24,200 nt of DNA from Verrucomicrobiota bacterium. Its GTDB lineage: Bacteria; Verrucomicrobiota; Verrucomicrobiia; Opitutales; Opitutaceae. Shown piece after piece: positions 16,855 to 24,200 of the stretch. Numbering within the stretch: the first letter of the stretch is position 1; every line of letters starts with the position of its first letter. Location: the NCBI GenBank assembly GCA_023430825.1, contig JAEYYL010000435.1, positions 1 to 24,200 on the forward strand. The letters run 5' to 3'. The notes below the pieces were generated by a model. That model worked only from the letters and a program-made list of their open reading frames with translations. It was not told where the DNA came from and ran no database searches. The position numbers and the translations under genes are program-made.

Positions 16855-17843
16855 ATCTGAATACGAACTATCTCGGGCTCGCGCTGCGCAATCCGCTGGT
16901 GGTGGGCGCGTCGCCGTTCTGCGACAACACGCAGCTGGCGCGCCAGCTCGAGGATGCCGGCGCCGCGGCGATCGTGATGCATTCGCTGTTCGAGGAACAG
17001 ATCGACGCGGAGCAGCGCGCGCTGCTCTACAACGTGGAGACACCGGCGGAGAGCAACGCGGAGAGCACGTCGTTTTTCCCGGCCTACTCGGAATACCAGC
17101 TCGCCCCGGACGTTTACCTTAAGCAGATCGGGGATTTGAAGCGGGCGTTGACCATTCCGGTGATCGGGTCGCTCAATGGCTGCCGACCGGGTGGCTGGAC
17201 GGACTATGCGCGGAAGTTCGAGTCGGCGGGCGCCGATGCGATCGAGTTGAACATGTATCAGCTGGTGACCGATCCGGCGCGATCCGCGGAGGACGTGGAG
17301 AACGACATGCTCGAGACGGTGCAAGCGGTGGCGGGCTCGGTGAAGATTCCGGTGGCGGTGAAGCTGTCGCCGTTTCACACGTCGCCGGCGCAATTCGCGG
17401 CGGCGCTGGAGGACGCGGGCGCGAAGGGCGTGGTCTTGTTCAACCGGTTTTATCAGCCCGACTTCGATCTCGAGGAGATGGAGGTCAGCCCGCAGTTGCG
17501 GCTGTCGGACCCGACGGAGCTGCTGTTGCGGCTGCGCTGGCTGGCGATTCTCTCGCCGAACGTGAGAGGTTCGCTGGCGGCGAGCGGGGGGGTGCATGGT
17601 TCGCTCGACGTGGTGAAGGCGCTGCTGGCGGGAGCGCACACGGTGCAGCTCGTGTCGGTGTTGTTGCGGAACGGGCCGCGGATTCTGACGACGATTCTGG
17701 GCGAGCTGACGGAGTGGCTGACGGAGCGTGGTTATGAGAGCGTGGGCGAGCTCCGCGGAGCGATGAATCTGCAGCGGTGCCCGGACCCGGCCGGTTTCGA
17801 ACGCGCGAACTACATCAAGATTCTGCAGAGCTGGAAGGTGTGA
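16851..17843 (+). CDS. dihydroorotate dehydrogenase-like flavoprotein
   Basis: A 330-aa TIM-barrel flavoprotein related to class 1 dihydroorotate dehydrogenases: NYLGLALRNPLVVGASP at the start, VIGSLNG (104-110), AVKLSP (169-174), and the phosphate-binding ASGGVHG (244-250). The segment that holds the catalytic Cys/Ser in true enzymes (N-x-S-C-P-N) reads ELNMYQLVTDP here (132-142), so a role in pyrimidine synthesis is doubtful. Its ATG overlaps the nifJ stop and it has a good GGAGG (16840-16844), 6 bp before the start. This indicates coupled synthesis with PFOR. Many genomes pair nifJ with such a protein, and a redox partnership is inferred but its substrate is unknown. Confidence 0.88.
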   Translation: MNLNTNYLGLALRNPLVVGASPFCDNTQLARQLEDAGAAAIVMHSLFEEQIDAEQRALLYNVETPAESNAESTSFFPAYSEYQLAPDVYLKQIGDLKRALTIPVIGSLNGCRPGGWTDYARKFESAGADAIELNMYQLVTDPARSAEDVENDMLETVQAVAGSVKIPVAVKLSPFHTSPAQFAAALEDAGAKGVVLFNRFYQPDFDLEEMEVSPQLRLSDPTELLLRLRWLAILSPNVRGSLAASGGVHGSLDVVKALLAGAHTVQLVSVLLRNGPRILTTILGELTEWLTERGYESVGELRGAMNLQRCPDPAGFERANYIKILQSWKV

Positions 17844-17856
17844 GCGGATTTATGCG

Positions 17857-17947
17857 GTCGCCCGCGAATCGCGCGAATCGCCGCGAATGGGTCGATCCCG
17901 AAGAGACCGCTGAAAATTTGCGGCGATTCGCGTCATTCGCGGGCGAC
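17857..17947. repeat. inverted repeat between convergent genes (CGCGAAT family)
   Basis: Arms of 28 bp at 17857-17884 (GTCGCCCGCGAAT...) and 17920-17947 (...ATTCGCGGGCGAC) are inverted copies with 26 of 28 matches, separated by 35 bp. The element fills most of the 142-bp gap between the convergent DHOD-like and methyltransferase genes. It could serve as a bidirectional terminator, although no T-tract is present. The arm sequence CGCGAATxxCGCGAAT is related to the element at 20147-20210. Confidence 0.85.
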
Positions 17948-17985
17948 GATCCGGCTCCACGCTGGGTGAACGGCCGACCACGCGA

Positions 17986-18777
17986 TCAATCGTTGCGATG
18001 CGCGATCCAGAAGCGGCACTCGTCGGAGAAATCCCGGACGGGTTTCGATTCCTTCGCGACTTTCGCGCGCAGGATGTCGTCGGTATGTTTCCAGCCCGTG
18101 GCGGCGAGGTCGTCGCGAATTTCGCGGCGGGTGGGCAGGTGCATGAAGGTCCAGCCGGTGCCCTCCTCGTGGAAGTAGCGGTCGCCGAACTCGACGAGGC
18201 GCGGGTCCTGTTCGCGGCGTTCCCAGCGAACGCGTTCGAGGCGCCACAGGGCGCGCTCGGTGGACGAGGATTCTCGGTCGTGCGTGGTGAAGAGCAGCGG
18301 CGCGCCAGGGACGCAGGCGGCGTGGAGGTTGCGGAGTGCGGCGCGGCGGTTCTCGCGGCCGGGAATCTGCATCAGGCCGTTGAACATGAAGAGCGCGCCG
18401 GAAAAGTAACCTATTAGGTTGCTTTGGGAGAGTAGGGTGGCGTCGGCGTGGAGGAAGCGGATCGCTTCGGCGCCGGTGTCGGCGCCGCGGGTGGCGGCGA
18501 GGGCGCGAGCCTGGTCGACGAGCTCGGCGGCGAAATCGAAGGCGGTGAGGTTGCGATAGCCGAGTTCCCAAAGGCCGAGTGTGACGCGGCCGGCGCCGCA
18601 ACCGGCTTCGAGCAACGGCGCGGTCCTATCGGTGAACGTGCGCTCGATGATGATGCGCTCGGAGGCCCACAGGCCGAGATCGTGCGCGGCGCGGGTGTAG
18701 TGCAGGACCGCGGTGAGATCGTTGAAATCGGCGCGGACCGTGTCGGCGGTGATCTTCTTTTTACTTACGGAAGGCAA
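17986..18777 (-). CDS. class I SAM-dependent methyltransferase
   Basis: A protein of about 263 aa with a Rossmann methyltransferase core: motif I LLEAGCGAGRVTLGL (55-69), the acidic strand-2 end TAFDFAAELVDQA (78-90), IRFLHADATLL (106-116), and ALFMFNGLMQIPG (128-140). The substrate is unknown. Residues 118-126 (QSNLIGYFS) are encoded by a palindromic element, in place of the usual P-F-x-D-x-S-F-D segment. The frame is open up to 19080, but most of that extension overlaps the downstream end of the next gene and is proline-rich. No ATG occurs near the conserved start. TTG 18777 is my choice and GTG 18822 is an alternative that would translate repeat DNA. Confidence 0.8.
   Translation of the reverse strand: MPSVSKKKITADTVRADFNDLTAVLHYTRAAHDLGLWASERIIIERTFTDRTAPLLEAGCGAGRVTLGLWELGYRNLTAFDFAAELVDQARALAATRGADTGAEAIRFLHADATLLSQSNLIGYFSGALFMFNGLMQIPGRENRRAALRNLHAACVPGAPLLFTTHDRESSSTERALWRLERVRWERREQDPRLVEFGDRYFHEEGTGWTFMHLPTRREIRDDLAATGWKHTDDILRAKVAKESKPVRDFSDECRFWIAHRND
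18402..18426. repeat. coding near-palindrome in the methyltransferase gene (QSNLIGYFS)
   Basis: AAAGTAACCTA (18403-18413) and TAGGTTGCTTT (18415-18425) are inverted copies with one mismatch and a single central base. On the coding (minus) strand it is read CAA AGC AAC CTA ATA GGT TAC TTT, giving QSNLIGYF. This is the same frame and nearly the same peptide as the two ccoI copies. It lies between methyltransferase motifs II/III and the strand-4 region. Confidence 0.8.
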
Positions 18778-18816
18778 CGGAGGAGGACGGGGCGGGAATC
18801 TGAAATGAATCAGATG

Positions 18817-18850
18817 AACCACGAACGGACACGACGGGACACGAATGAAA
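18817..18850. repeat. CACGAA-type short repeat
   Basis: AACCACGAAC, GGACACGAC and GGGACACGAATGAA form three imperfect tandem units of about 10 bp in the 148-bp gap upstream of the methyltransferase start. Similar units occur at 20080-20113. No gene is seen in this gap. Confidence 0.6.
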
Positions 18851-18925
18851 GGCGGCGAACTTCGGGTTGCGTGGAACGGGTGTCGCGCGAGGGCGTTGGG
18901 CGTGAGGAAGGCGAGAGGAGGTTGG

Positions 18926-20065
18926 CTAGATTTTCTGCCAGGCGGCGATGAACATGCCGTTGGCGTTGTAATCGTGCGGCCAGAGGAAGCGTCGAGCGGC
19001 GGGTGCCGGATCGGCCGCGGGTTGACCGGGAAGCACGACCGGGAGGGGGCTGAGCTCGGGGTGCGCGGCGGAGAAGGCATCGGCGACGGCGGTCGTCTCG
19101 GAGCGCGTGAGCGTGCAGACGGCGTAGAACAGGCGGCCTTTCGGTTTGAGCGAACCGGCGACGTGGTTCAGGAGGGCGAGCTGGGTGGCGGCGAGTTCGC
19201 GGACGTCCTCGGGCGTGGTGGTCCAGCGGGCGTGGGGATTGCGCTGCCAGGTGCCGACGCCGCTGCACGGGGCGTCGACGAGGATGCCGTCGAATTTGGT
19301 TTTGGTCGGGAGCTTGGCGGAGCCGTCCCAGACGGCGGTGCGGTAGTTGAAAAGCTGGGCGCGGGCGGCGCGGCGTTTGAGTGTATCCAAACGGCGGGTA
19401 TGCCGGTCGGTGGCCCAGACGATGCCCTTGTTGAACATGAGATCGGCGAGGTGGAGGGTCTTGCCGCCCTCGCCGGCGCAGGCGTCCCACCAGGTTTCGC
19501 GGGGATTGGGCGCGGCGGCGTGGCCGACGAGTTGCGAGGCGAGGTCCTGGATTTCGAATTCGCCGCTTTTGAACTGGTCGGTGCGAAAGAGATCCTGGCG
19601 GCCGGTGAAGTGGAGGGCGTCGGGGGCGTGGGGGGTGAGTTCGGCGGCGAAGAGCGACTTGGCGAGCGAGGGTCCGCGGCCGGGTCGGGCGCGCAGCCAG
19701 AGCGCGGGGTCGCGCTGGAGCTGGTGGAGGTAGCCGGGGGTGAGCTCCATCTCGGAGGCGAGCCAGGCGGGGACGGCGCGGGCGGCGAGCGCCTCGACCT
19801 TGACGGATTTGGGGTCGGCGGCGAAGCGCGCGTGGAGCGCGGCGGCTTGTTCGAGGCGTTTTTGCGGGGAAGCTTTCGGATCGAGCCAGGCGATCCAGCG
19901 GAAGTAGGCGAAGACCGTGTGACTGATGATGCGCTTGAGTGGCGGCTGCAGGTAGGGGTGTCGTTCGAAATAGAAACGCAGCGCGGTGTCGGCGCGCTGA
20001 TCGGCGGAGATGGACGCGAGAATCTGCGCGGCGTGATTGAGCGTGGCTTGGTCGGGCAGGGACAT
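18926..20065 (-). CDS. RsmB/NOP-family RNA m5C methyltransferase
   Basis: A 379-aa enzyme expected to methylate cytosine C5 in rRNA using SAM. An N-terminal helical region (1-145) precedes the catalytic domain: LFRTDQFKSGEFEIQDLASQLV (159-180), SAM motif I DACAGEGGKT (194-203), and motif IV DAPCSGVGTWQRNP (264-277, C267). Motif VI is AVCTLTRSET (315-324, C317). Both catalytic cysteines of the family are present. There is no C-terminal PUA domain. I chose ATG 20065 (MSLPDQATL) because the open frame upstream to 20275 runs through repeat DNA and is low in complexity. The enzyme falls in the NusB-less RsmB-like group, and its exact target is unknown. The next gene downstream is the small methyltransferase, 148 bp away. 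Confidence 0.9.
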   Translation of the reverse strand: MSLPDQATLNHAAQILASISADQRADTALRFYFERHPYLQPPLKRIISHTVFAYFRWIAWLDPKASPQKRLEQAAALHARFAADPKSVKVEALAARAVPAWLASEMELTPGYLHQLQRDPALWLRARPGRGPSLAKSLFAAELTPHAPDALHFTGRQDLFRTDQFKSGEFEIQDLASQLVGHAAAPNPRETWWDACAGEGGKTLHLADLMFNKGIVWATDRHTRRLDTLKRRAARAQLFNYRTAVWDGSAKLPTKTKFDGILVDAPCSGVGTWQRNPHARWTTTPEDVRELAATQLALLNHVAGSLKPKGRLFYAVCTLTRSETTAVADAFSAAHPELSPLPVVLPGQPAADPAPAARRFLWPHDYNANGMFIAAWQKI

Positions 20066-20079
20066 CAGGAGGGGGAAGA

Positions 20080-20113
20080 AACCACGAAACGGGCGAAAGA
20101 CACGAAAAGAAAA
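20080..20113. repeat. CACGAA-type short repeat, second copy
   Basis: AACCACGAAAC, GGGCGAAAG and ACACGAAAAG are three imperfect units in the upstream region of the RsmB-like gene. They match the AACCACGAAC...ACACGAA pattern at 18817-18850, so the RsmB-like gene is flanked on both sides by the same repeat in the same orientation. Confidence 0.65.
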
Positions 20114-20146
20114 GGGAGCCGGGGAATACGAAAAGCCCGAGCTTGG

Positions 20147-20210
20147 CCCGCTAATGACGCGAATGACCGCGAAAGGATGGGATTTCGCGAAGATTGGCGT
20201 GATCTGCGGG
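20147..20210. repeat. inverted repeat, CGCGAAT family
   Basis: The left arm CCCGCTAATGACGCGAATGA continues to CCGCGAAA (20147-20174). The right arm TTTCGCGAAG...GCGGG (20183-20210) is its inverted copy with about 21 of 28 matches and an 8-bp loop. The TGACGCGAAT core is shared with the right arm of the element at 17857-17947. Confidence 0.7.
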
Positions 20211-20384
20211 CGGTGGATTGAATCGACTAGAATCGGATTGATGAGGTGCCGTCGAGTTGCAGAGTGGCGGCGCACTCAGGGTGCATCCGGGTCCGCGGAA
20301 AGGGCTGAGCCCACCTGCTGCGATGATCACGCTTAACCTTCACGCTGCCTGCGCGCGGACCTCAGGCACAGGCATGGAGGTTTT

Positions 20385-21920
20385 ATGAACAAGCAGCTCC
20401 CCGAGCGGCCGGATTTCGGCCAGCTCAAGAAACAAGCGAAGGAATTGCTGGATGAGGTGCACGCGGGTGCGGCCGGAGCGCTCGCGCGCGTGGCGGACGA
20501 GAAAATTGCGGCGGCCGATTTCGCGTTGCACGATGCGCAGCGTGTGGTGGCGCGCGAACATGGCTTCGCGAGTTGGACGAAGTTGAAGTTGCACGTGGAA
20601 ACGCGCCGGGTTGACGAGGCGGAAACGCGGCTGTTGCGCGCCACGCTGCACGGGGAGAGCGAGGTGGTTGCGGCGATCCTGACGGAGCGACCGGAGCTGG
20701 CGACGCGGCGGGTTTGGATGGCGGCGGCGTTGGGGGAGCGGGAGGCCGTCCTGGCGGGGTTGCGAGAGGACCCGGGATTCGCCACGCGCGCGGGCGGTCC
20801 GGGGAATTGGGAGCCGTTGCTGTATGTCTGTTTTGGCCGTTGCGGTGGCGATGACGGGAGCCGCGCGGCGATCGCGAAGGCGCTGCTCGCGGCGGGCGCG
20901 AAGGCAAATGCCTCGTTCATGGAGGCGGCGTGGCCGGAGTCGCCGCAGACGGCGCTGTATGGCGCGACGGGCGTGAACGACTATCCGGAGCTCGCGCGCG
21001 TGCTGCTGGAGGCGGGGGCCAATCCGAACGACGGCGAGTCGCGCTACCATGCGGCGGAGCATCACCATGTGCGCTGCCTGGAGGTGCTGGCGGAGTTCGG
21101 CTGCGATTTCTCGGGGGTGGACAAGGGGTGGGGCAACACGCCGTTGTATTTTCTTTTTGGTTACGTGCAGGGGGCGGAGACAAAGGCGGGAATCCGATGG
21201 CTGCTCGAGCACGGGGCGAATCCGAACATCGTGAGCTACAAGGACGGCGTGGCCGAGACGCCGTTGCATGCGGCGGTGAACCACGATTGGGACGTCGAGA
21301 CGGTGGAATTGCTGCTGCGTCACGGCGCGGAGATCGACGCGCGGCGGGCGGATGGGCGGACGGCTTATGCGCTGGCGGTGCGGGGAGGCCGGGAGGCGCT
21401 GGCGCGGGTGTTGCGCGAACGCGGGGCGGCGGATGAGGCGAGTGAGAGCGATCGGTTGCTGGGTGCGTGCATGCGGGGAGAGCTGAAACGGGCGGGGACG
21501 CCCGTTCTCCGGGAGTTCGCGTGGTCGGAGGAGGATAGGAAAATGCCGCTGGTGGCGGCGCGCGAAGGGCGGGCGGCGGCGTTGCGGGCGCTGGCGCAGG
21601 CGGGGATGAGCCTGGACGTCAGCGCGGACGACGGCGAGCGACCGCTGCATTGGGCGGCGTGGCACGGCTGGCGGGAGGCGACTGCCGTGCTGATCGAGCA
21701 CAAAGTGGCCCTCAGCGAGTGCGACCGGCGGTTTGGCGCGCCGCCGAGCGGGTGGTGCGCGCATGGGTCCGTGTTTTGCGCGAATCCGAAAGGTGAATAC
21801 GCGGCGGTGATGGCGGCGCTGATCGCGGCGGGCGCGTTCGTGGCGCCCGAGACGAACGGCAGCGCGGAGGTGATGAGTGTGCTACGGAGACACGGAATCG
21901 GACGGCCGCGGGGCGGTTGA
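20385..21920 (+). CDS. ankyrin-repeat protein
   Basis: A 511-aa soluble protein. The N-terminus (about 8-72) has the LKKQAKELLDEVHAG...DAQRVVAREHGFASWTKLKLHVE segment, often found before ankyrin repeats in such bacterial proteins. Degenerate ankyrin units follow, for example LARVLLEAGANPND (about 204-217), IRWLLEHGANPN (271-282), ETPLHAAVNHDWDVETVELLLRHGAEID (291-318), DGRTAYALAVRGG (322-334), and DGERPLHWAAWHGWREATAVLIEH (419-442). It has no signal peptide or transmembrane helix. The role is probably protein binding and the partner is unknown. A strong GGAGG (20376-20380) 4 bp before the ATG fixes the start. Its 3' end overlaps the convergent kinase gene by 39 bp. Confidence 0.9.
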   Translation: MNKQLPERPDFGQLKKQAKELLDEVHAGAAGALARVADEKIAAADFALHDAQRVVAREHGFASWTKLKLHVETRRVDEAETRLLRATLHGESEVVAAILTERPELATRRVWMAAALGEREAVLAGLREDPGFATRAGGPGNWEPLLYVCFGRCGGDDGSRAAIAKALLAAGAKANASFMEAAWPESPQTALYGATGVNDYPELARVLLEAGANPNDGESRYHAAEHHHVRCLEVLAEFGCDFSGVDKGWGNTPLYFLFGYVQGAETKAGIRWLLEHGANPNIVSYKDGVAETPLHAAVNHDWDVETVELLLRHGAEIDARRADGRTAYALAVRGGREALARVLRERGAADEASESDRLLGACMRGELKRAGTPVLREFAWSEEDRKMPLVAAREGRAAALRALAQAGMSLDVSADDGERPLHWAAWHGWREATAVLIEHKVALSECDRRFGAPPSGWCAHGSVFCANPKGEYAAVMAALIAAGAFVAPETNGSAEVMSVLRRHGIGRPRGG

Positions 21921-24020
21921 GGCGTCGTCGACGCTGGCGGGGGCGTCGAGGGTCTCGCGGAGAATCGCCAGGAGCGGGGCGCGGGAAAACGGTTTCAGGA
22001 GGATGCGTGCGCCGGCGACGGTTTGCGCGCCCTTTTTGAGGAGATCGTGGCTGTAGCCGGTGGTGAGGACGATCTTCAGGCCGGGCTGGCGGCGGCGCAG
22101 TTCGGCGGCGAGTTCGGAGCCGGTGATGCCGTTGGGCATGACCATGTCGGTGAGCAAGAGGTCGAACGGTTGTTCGGCGGCGTCCCAGACCGCGAGGGCG
22201 CTCGGGGCGTCGTCGGCTTCGGTGACGTGATAGCCGGCGCGTTCGATGACGGCGCGGGCGACCATGCGGACGGCGAGTTCGTCCTCGACGAGGAGGATGC
22301 GTTCGCCGCGGCCGTCGAGGGCGGAGAGATCGGGGTTGGAGGTGCGGCGTTTTTTCCTCGGCCGGGACGGTTCGTCGAGGGCGGGGAGGTAGATTTCGAA
22401 CGTGGTGCCGACGCCGACGGTGGAGCGGACCTCGGTCCAGCCCTCGTGCTGGCCGACGATGGCGTAAACGGTTGAGAGGCCGAGGCCGGTGCCCTTGCCG
22501 ACGCCCTTGGTGGTGAAGAACGGTTCGAAGATGCGCGCGAGCACGTCGGGTTCGATGCCGCTGCCGTCGTCGGAGACGGAGAGGCAGACGAACTGGCCGG
22601 GGCGGGCGTCGGGGTGGCGGTAGGCTTCGGTGGAGGTGACGTGGGCGGCGCGGAGGCCGAGGCGGAGGGTGCCGCCGCGGGGCATGGCGTCGCGGGCGTT
22701 GACGACCAGGTTCATGATGACCTGTTCGATGTTGGCTTCGTCGGCGTTGACGCGGGGGATTTCGGTTTCGCACTGCCACTCGACTTCGATTTCGGCGGGG
22801 AGGAGCCGGGCGAGCATTTCGCGGAGGCTGGCGAAGGTGAAGGTGAGGTCGAGGGGTTCGGGCTGGGCGAGCTGGCGGCGGCTGAAAACGAGGAGCTGAC
22901 GGGTGAGGGCGGCGGCGCGTTCGGCGGCGGCGCGGACGTGGTTGAGGCCGGTGCGGTGGGCTTCGGAGAGGCTGGCTTCCTCGAGGACGAAGCCGGTGTA
23001 GGCCTGCACGACGGTGAGCAGGTTGTTGAAGTCGTGGGCGACGCCGGCGGCGAGCTGGCCGACGGCCTCCATTTTTTGCGCCTGGCGGAACTGTTGTTCG
23101 AGGTGAGCGCGGTCGGTGATGTCCTCGAAGGTGGTGAGGATGCAGCGTTCGGGGCCGAGGTCGGCCGGTTCGGCGGAGACGAGGACGTCGCGGAGGGTGC
23201 CGTCGCGTTGGCAGAGCTGGGCGCGATGCGAGCGGAGGGGCGTATGGGCGTCGAGGGTGCGGACGGTTTCAGACCAGAGGTCGGTGGCGGGCCAGAGGCG
23301 GAGTTCGGCGGGGGAGCGGCCGATGACGGCGTCGCGCGGCTGGTCGAGGAGTTGGAGGAAGGCGGGGTTGGCGTCGAGGTAGCGGCCGTCGTCGCGGTGT
23401 TGGAGGCTGATGGGGACGGGGTTCGCGTGAAACATCTTCGCGAAGCGTTCCTCGGAGTGGTGGAGTTCGGCGGTGCGGCGGCGGACGCGTTCGTCGAGGT
23501 CGGCGAGGAGTTCGCGATCGCGGCGGGCGACGGTCCATTTCTTGGTGAGGGCGTGGGCGAGTTGGAGGACCTCGATGTTGTCGAACGGTTTTTTGAGGAT
23601 GAGGAGGCTGTCGCCGTGGCCGAGTTGGCGGACGGTCTCCTCCCAGGAGTGATCGGAGTAGGCGGTGCAGATGACGACCTGGAGGGTGGGATCGGCAGCC
23701 CAGAGGTGGCGGATGGTTTCGATGCCGTCCCAGCCGGGGGGCATGCGCATGTCGACGAAGGCGAGGGCGTAGGGCCGTTTTTCGGCGAGGGCGCGTTGGA
23801 GCAGTTCGAGGCCTTCGCGGCCCTGGAGGGCGCAATCGATATCGAAGCCGTAGTCCGGTGCGGCGGGGGTGGGGTCGCCGAAGAGGCCGGCGTGAGCGGC
23901 GCGAAGGGCGTCGGTGGGAGCGGTGGCGCGGCGGAGGATTTTACGGAAATCGTCGTGGATGGAAGGCGCATCGTCGACCACCAGGATGCGATGCGGGACG
24001 GAGTCGGGCGTAGAGTTCAT
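21882..24020 (-). CDS. hybrid histidine kinase: receiver-PAS-HisKA-HATPase-receiver
   Basis: A 712-aa soluble sensor. The N-terminal receiver (about 11-160) has ILVVDDAPS and phospho-acceptor D90 (FVDMRMP), and its insertion-rich start is typical of a known hybrid subgroup. A coil (165-190) leads to PAS (about 190-305, FAKMFHANPVPISL...FEDITDRAHLEQQ). HisKA has VAHDFNNLL (H329). The HATPase has NLVVNARDAMPRGG (N441), SDDGSGI (483-489) and GTGLGLSTVYAIV (510-522). A C-terminal receiver (574-690) has D625 (LLLTDMVMP) and K676. Three phospho-sites imply an internal phosphorelay, and no output domain is present. Its ATG overlaps the stop of the upstream kinase gene, so the two are co-translated. 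The C-terminus overlaps the ankyrin gene antisense. Confidence 0.95.
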   Translation of the reverse strand: MNSTPDSVPHRILVVDDAPSIHDDFRKILRRATAPTDALRAAHAGLFGDPTPAAPDYGFDIDCALQGREGLELLQRALAEKRPYALAFVDMRMPPGWDGIETIRHLWAADPTLQVVICTAYSDHSWEETVRQLGHGDSLLILKKPFDNIEVLQLAHALTKKWTVARRDRELLADLDERVRRRTAELHHSEERFAKMFHANPVPISLQHRDDGRYLDANPAFLQLLDQPRDAVIGRSPAELRLWPATDLWSETVRTLDAHTPLRSHRAQLCQRDGTLRDVLVSAEPADLGPERCILTTFEDITDRAHLEQQFRQAQKMEAVGQLAAGVAHDFNNLLTVVQAYTGFVLEEASLSEAHRTGLNHVRAAAERAAALTRQLLVFSRRQLAQPEPLDLTFTFASLREMLARLLPAEIEVEWQCETEIPRVNADEANIEQVIMNLVVNARDAMPRGGTLRLGLRAAHVTSTEAYRHPDARPGQFVCLSVSDDGSGIEPDVLARIFEPFFTTKGVGKGTGLGLSTVYAIVGQHEGWTEVRSTVGVGTTFEIYLPALDEPSRPRKKRRTSNPDLSALDGRGERILLVEDELAVRMVARAVIERAGYHVTEADDAPSALAVWDAAEQPFDLLLTDMVMPNGITGSELAAELRRRQPGLKIVLTTGYSHDLLKKGAQTVAGARILLKPFSRAPLLAILRETLDAPASVDDASTAPRPSDSVSP

Positions 24021-24200
24021 GAGGCGGAGGTGGAGGCGGCGTTGACCGGAAGTTCGAGGGTGAAGCGGGCGCCGCGTCCGGGGCCGTCGCTGTGCGCGGT
24101 GAGGGAGCCGCCGAGTTCGCGGGCGGCGAGGGCGCCGGCGTGGAGGCCGAAGCCGTGGCCGTCTTTGCGCGTGGTGAAGCCGTGGATGAAGATGCGGGGG
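24017..24200 (-). CDS. histidine kinase, C-terminal fragment (cut by window edge)
   Basis: The last 60 residues of a kinase are visible before the TGA at 24017-24019. They include IFIHGFTTRKDGHGFGLH, the ATP-lid and G2 box of a HATPase, then AGALAARELGGSLTAHSDGPGRG and RFTLELP. The H-G-F-T-T-K/R-x-x-G-H-G-F-G-L-H form is typical of a HisKA subgroup often encoded next to hybrid kinases. The stop overlaps the start of the hybrid kinase gene as ATGA. The rest lies beyond the window, so domain content upstream is unknown. Confidence 0.88.
   Translation of the reverse strand, partial: PRIFIHGFTTRKDGHGFGLHAGALAARELGGSLTAHSDGPGRGARFTLELPVNAASTSAS

Larger units (their letters stand above)
20066..20384. 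other. 319-bp divergent intergenic region with two repeats
   Basis: This gap separates the divergent RsmB-like gene and the ankyrin gene. It contains a CACGAA-type tandem (20080-20113), a CGCGAAT-family inverted repeat (20147-20210) and the ankyrin-gene Shine-Dalgarno. Apart from those I see no gene, RNA or convincing promoter hexamers. Confidence 0.6.

Noticed and set aside
18778..19080. N-terminal extension of the methyltransferase frame
   Set aside because: The extra residues are proline- and serine-rich, cross a repeat and overlap the end of the RsmB-like gene. The family core begins after 18777.
20066..20275. N-terminal extension of the RsmB-like frame
   Set aside because: It translates inverted-repeat and CACGAA-repeat DNA. 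MSLPDQATL at 20065 is the natural family start.

Overview
The window is a GC-rich bacterial chromosome segment. A fused CcoN-CcoO cbb3 oxidase, a PocR-AraC regulator, a DUF2934 protein, weak or absent Shine-Dalgarno sites and abundant palindromic repeats together suggest a verrucomicrobium, possibly Opitutaceae. This is inferred from gene content and gene style. No rRNA or other phylogenetic marker is present to settle it.

Layout. (1) 142-2912, minus strand: a compact two-component cassette (PAS histidine kinase, single-domain receiver, receiver-HisKA_3 kinase), with 12 bp and -4 bp spacing. (2) 3095-12958, plus strand: a PocR/AraC regulator, a small DUF2934 protein, then a near-complete cbb3 cytochrome oxidase locus. 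Its order is CcoS-like, CcoNO fusion, CcoQ-like, mono-haem CcoP, CcoG, a 57-aa membrane peptide, a SafE/DsbD-like membrane protein and CcoI copper ATPase. It carries the structural subunits plus most copper/haem assembly factors. No full-length CcoH was seen. (3) 13198-17843, plus strand: pyruvate:ferredoxin oxidoreductase (NifJ), translationally coupled to a dihydroorotate-dehydrogenase-like flavoprotein. (4) 17986-20065, minus strand: a class I SAM methyltransferase and an RsmB/NOP-type rRNA cytosine methyltransferase. (5) 20385-21920, plus strand: an ankyrin-repeat protein. (6) 21882-24200, minus strand: a receiver-PAS-kinase-receiver hybrid and the 3' end of another histidine kinase, overlapping by ATGA.

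Functionally, the middle of the window combines a high-affinity oxidase for low oxygen with ferredoxin-linked pyruvate oxidation. This would suit a bacterium living across an oxic/anoxic boundary, flanked by several sensor kinases.

The most unusual signal is the density and placement of small palindromic elements. At least nine inverted-repeat units of several families lie between genes and, strikingly, inside open reading frames without breaking them. A ~27-29 bp near-palindrome occurs twice in ccoI and once in the methyltransferase gene. Each time it is read in the frame that gives QS(N/K)xxGYF, and because it is palindromic the reverse orientation can give nearly the same peptide. A 51-bp double hairpin is also in frame in the CcoI actuator domain, and a ~128-bp inverted repeat is in frame in CcoG next to its ferredoxin domain. 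These look like protein-tolerated mobile palindromes, analogous in behaviour to Rickettsia palindromic elements.
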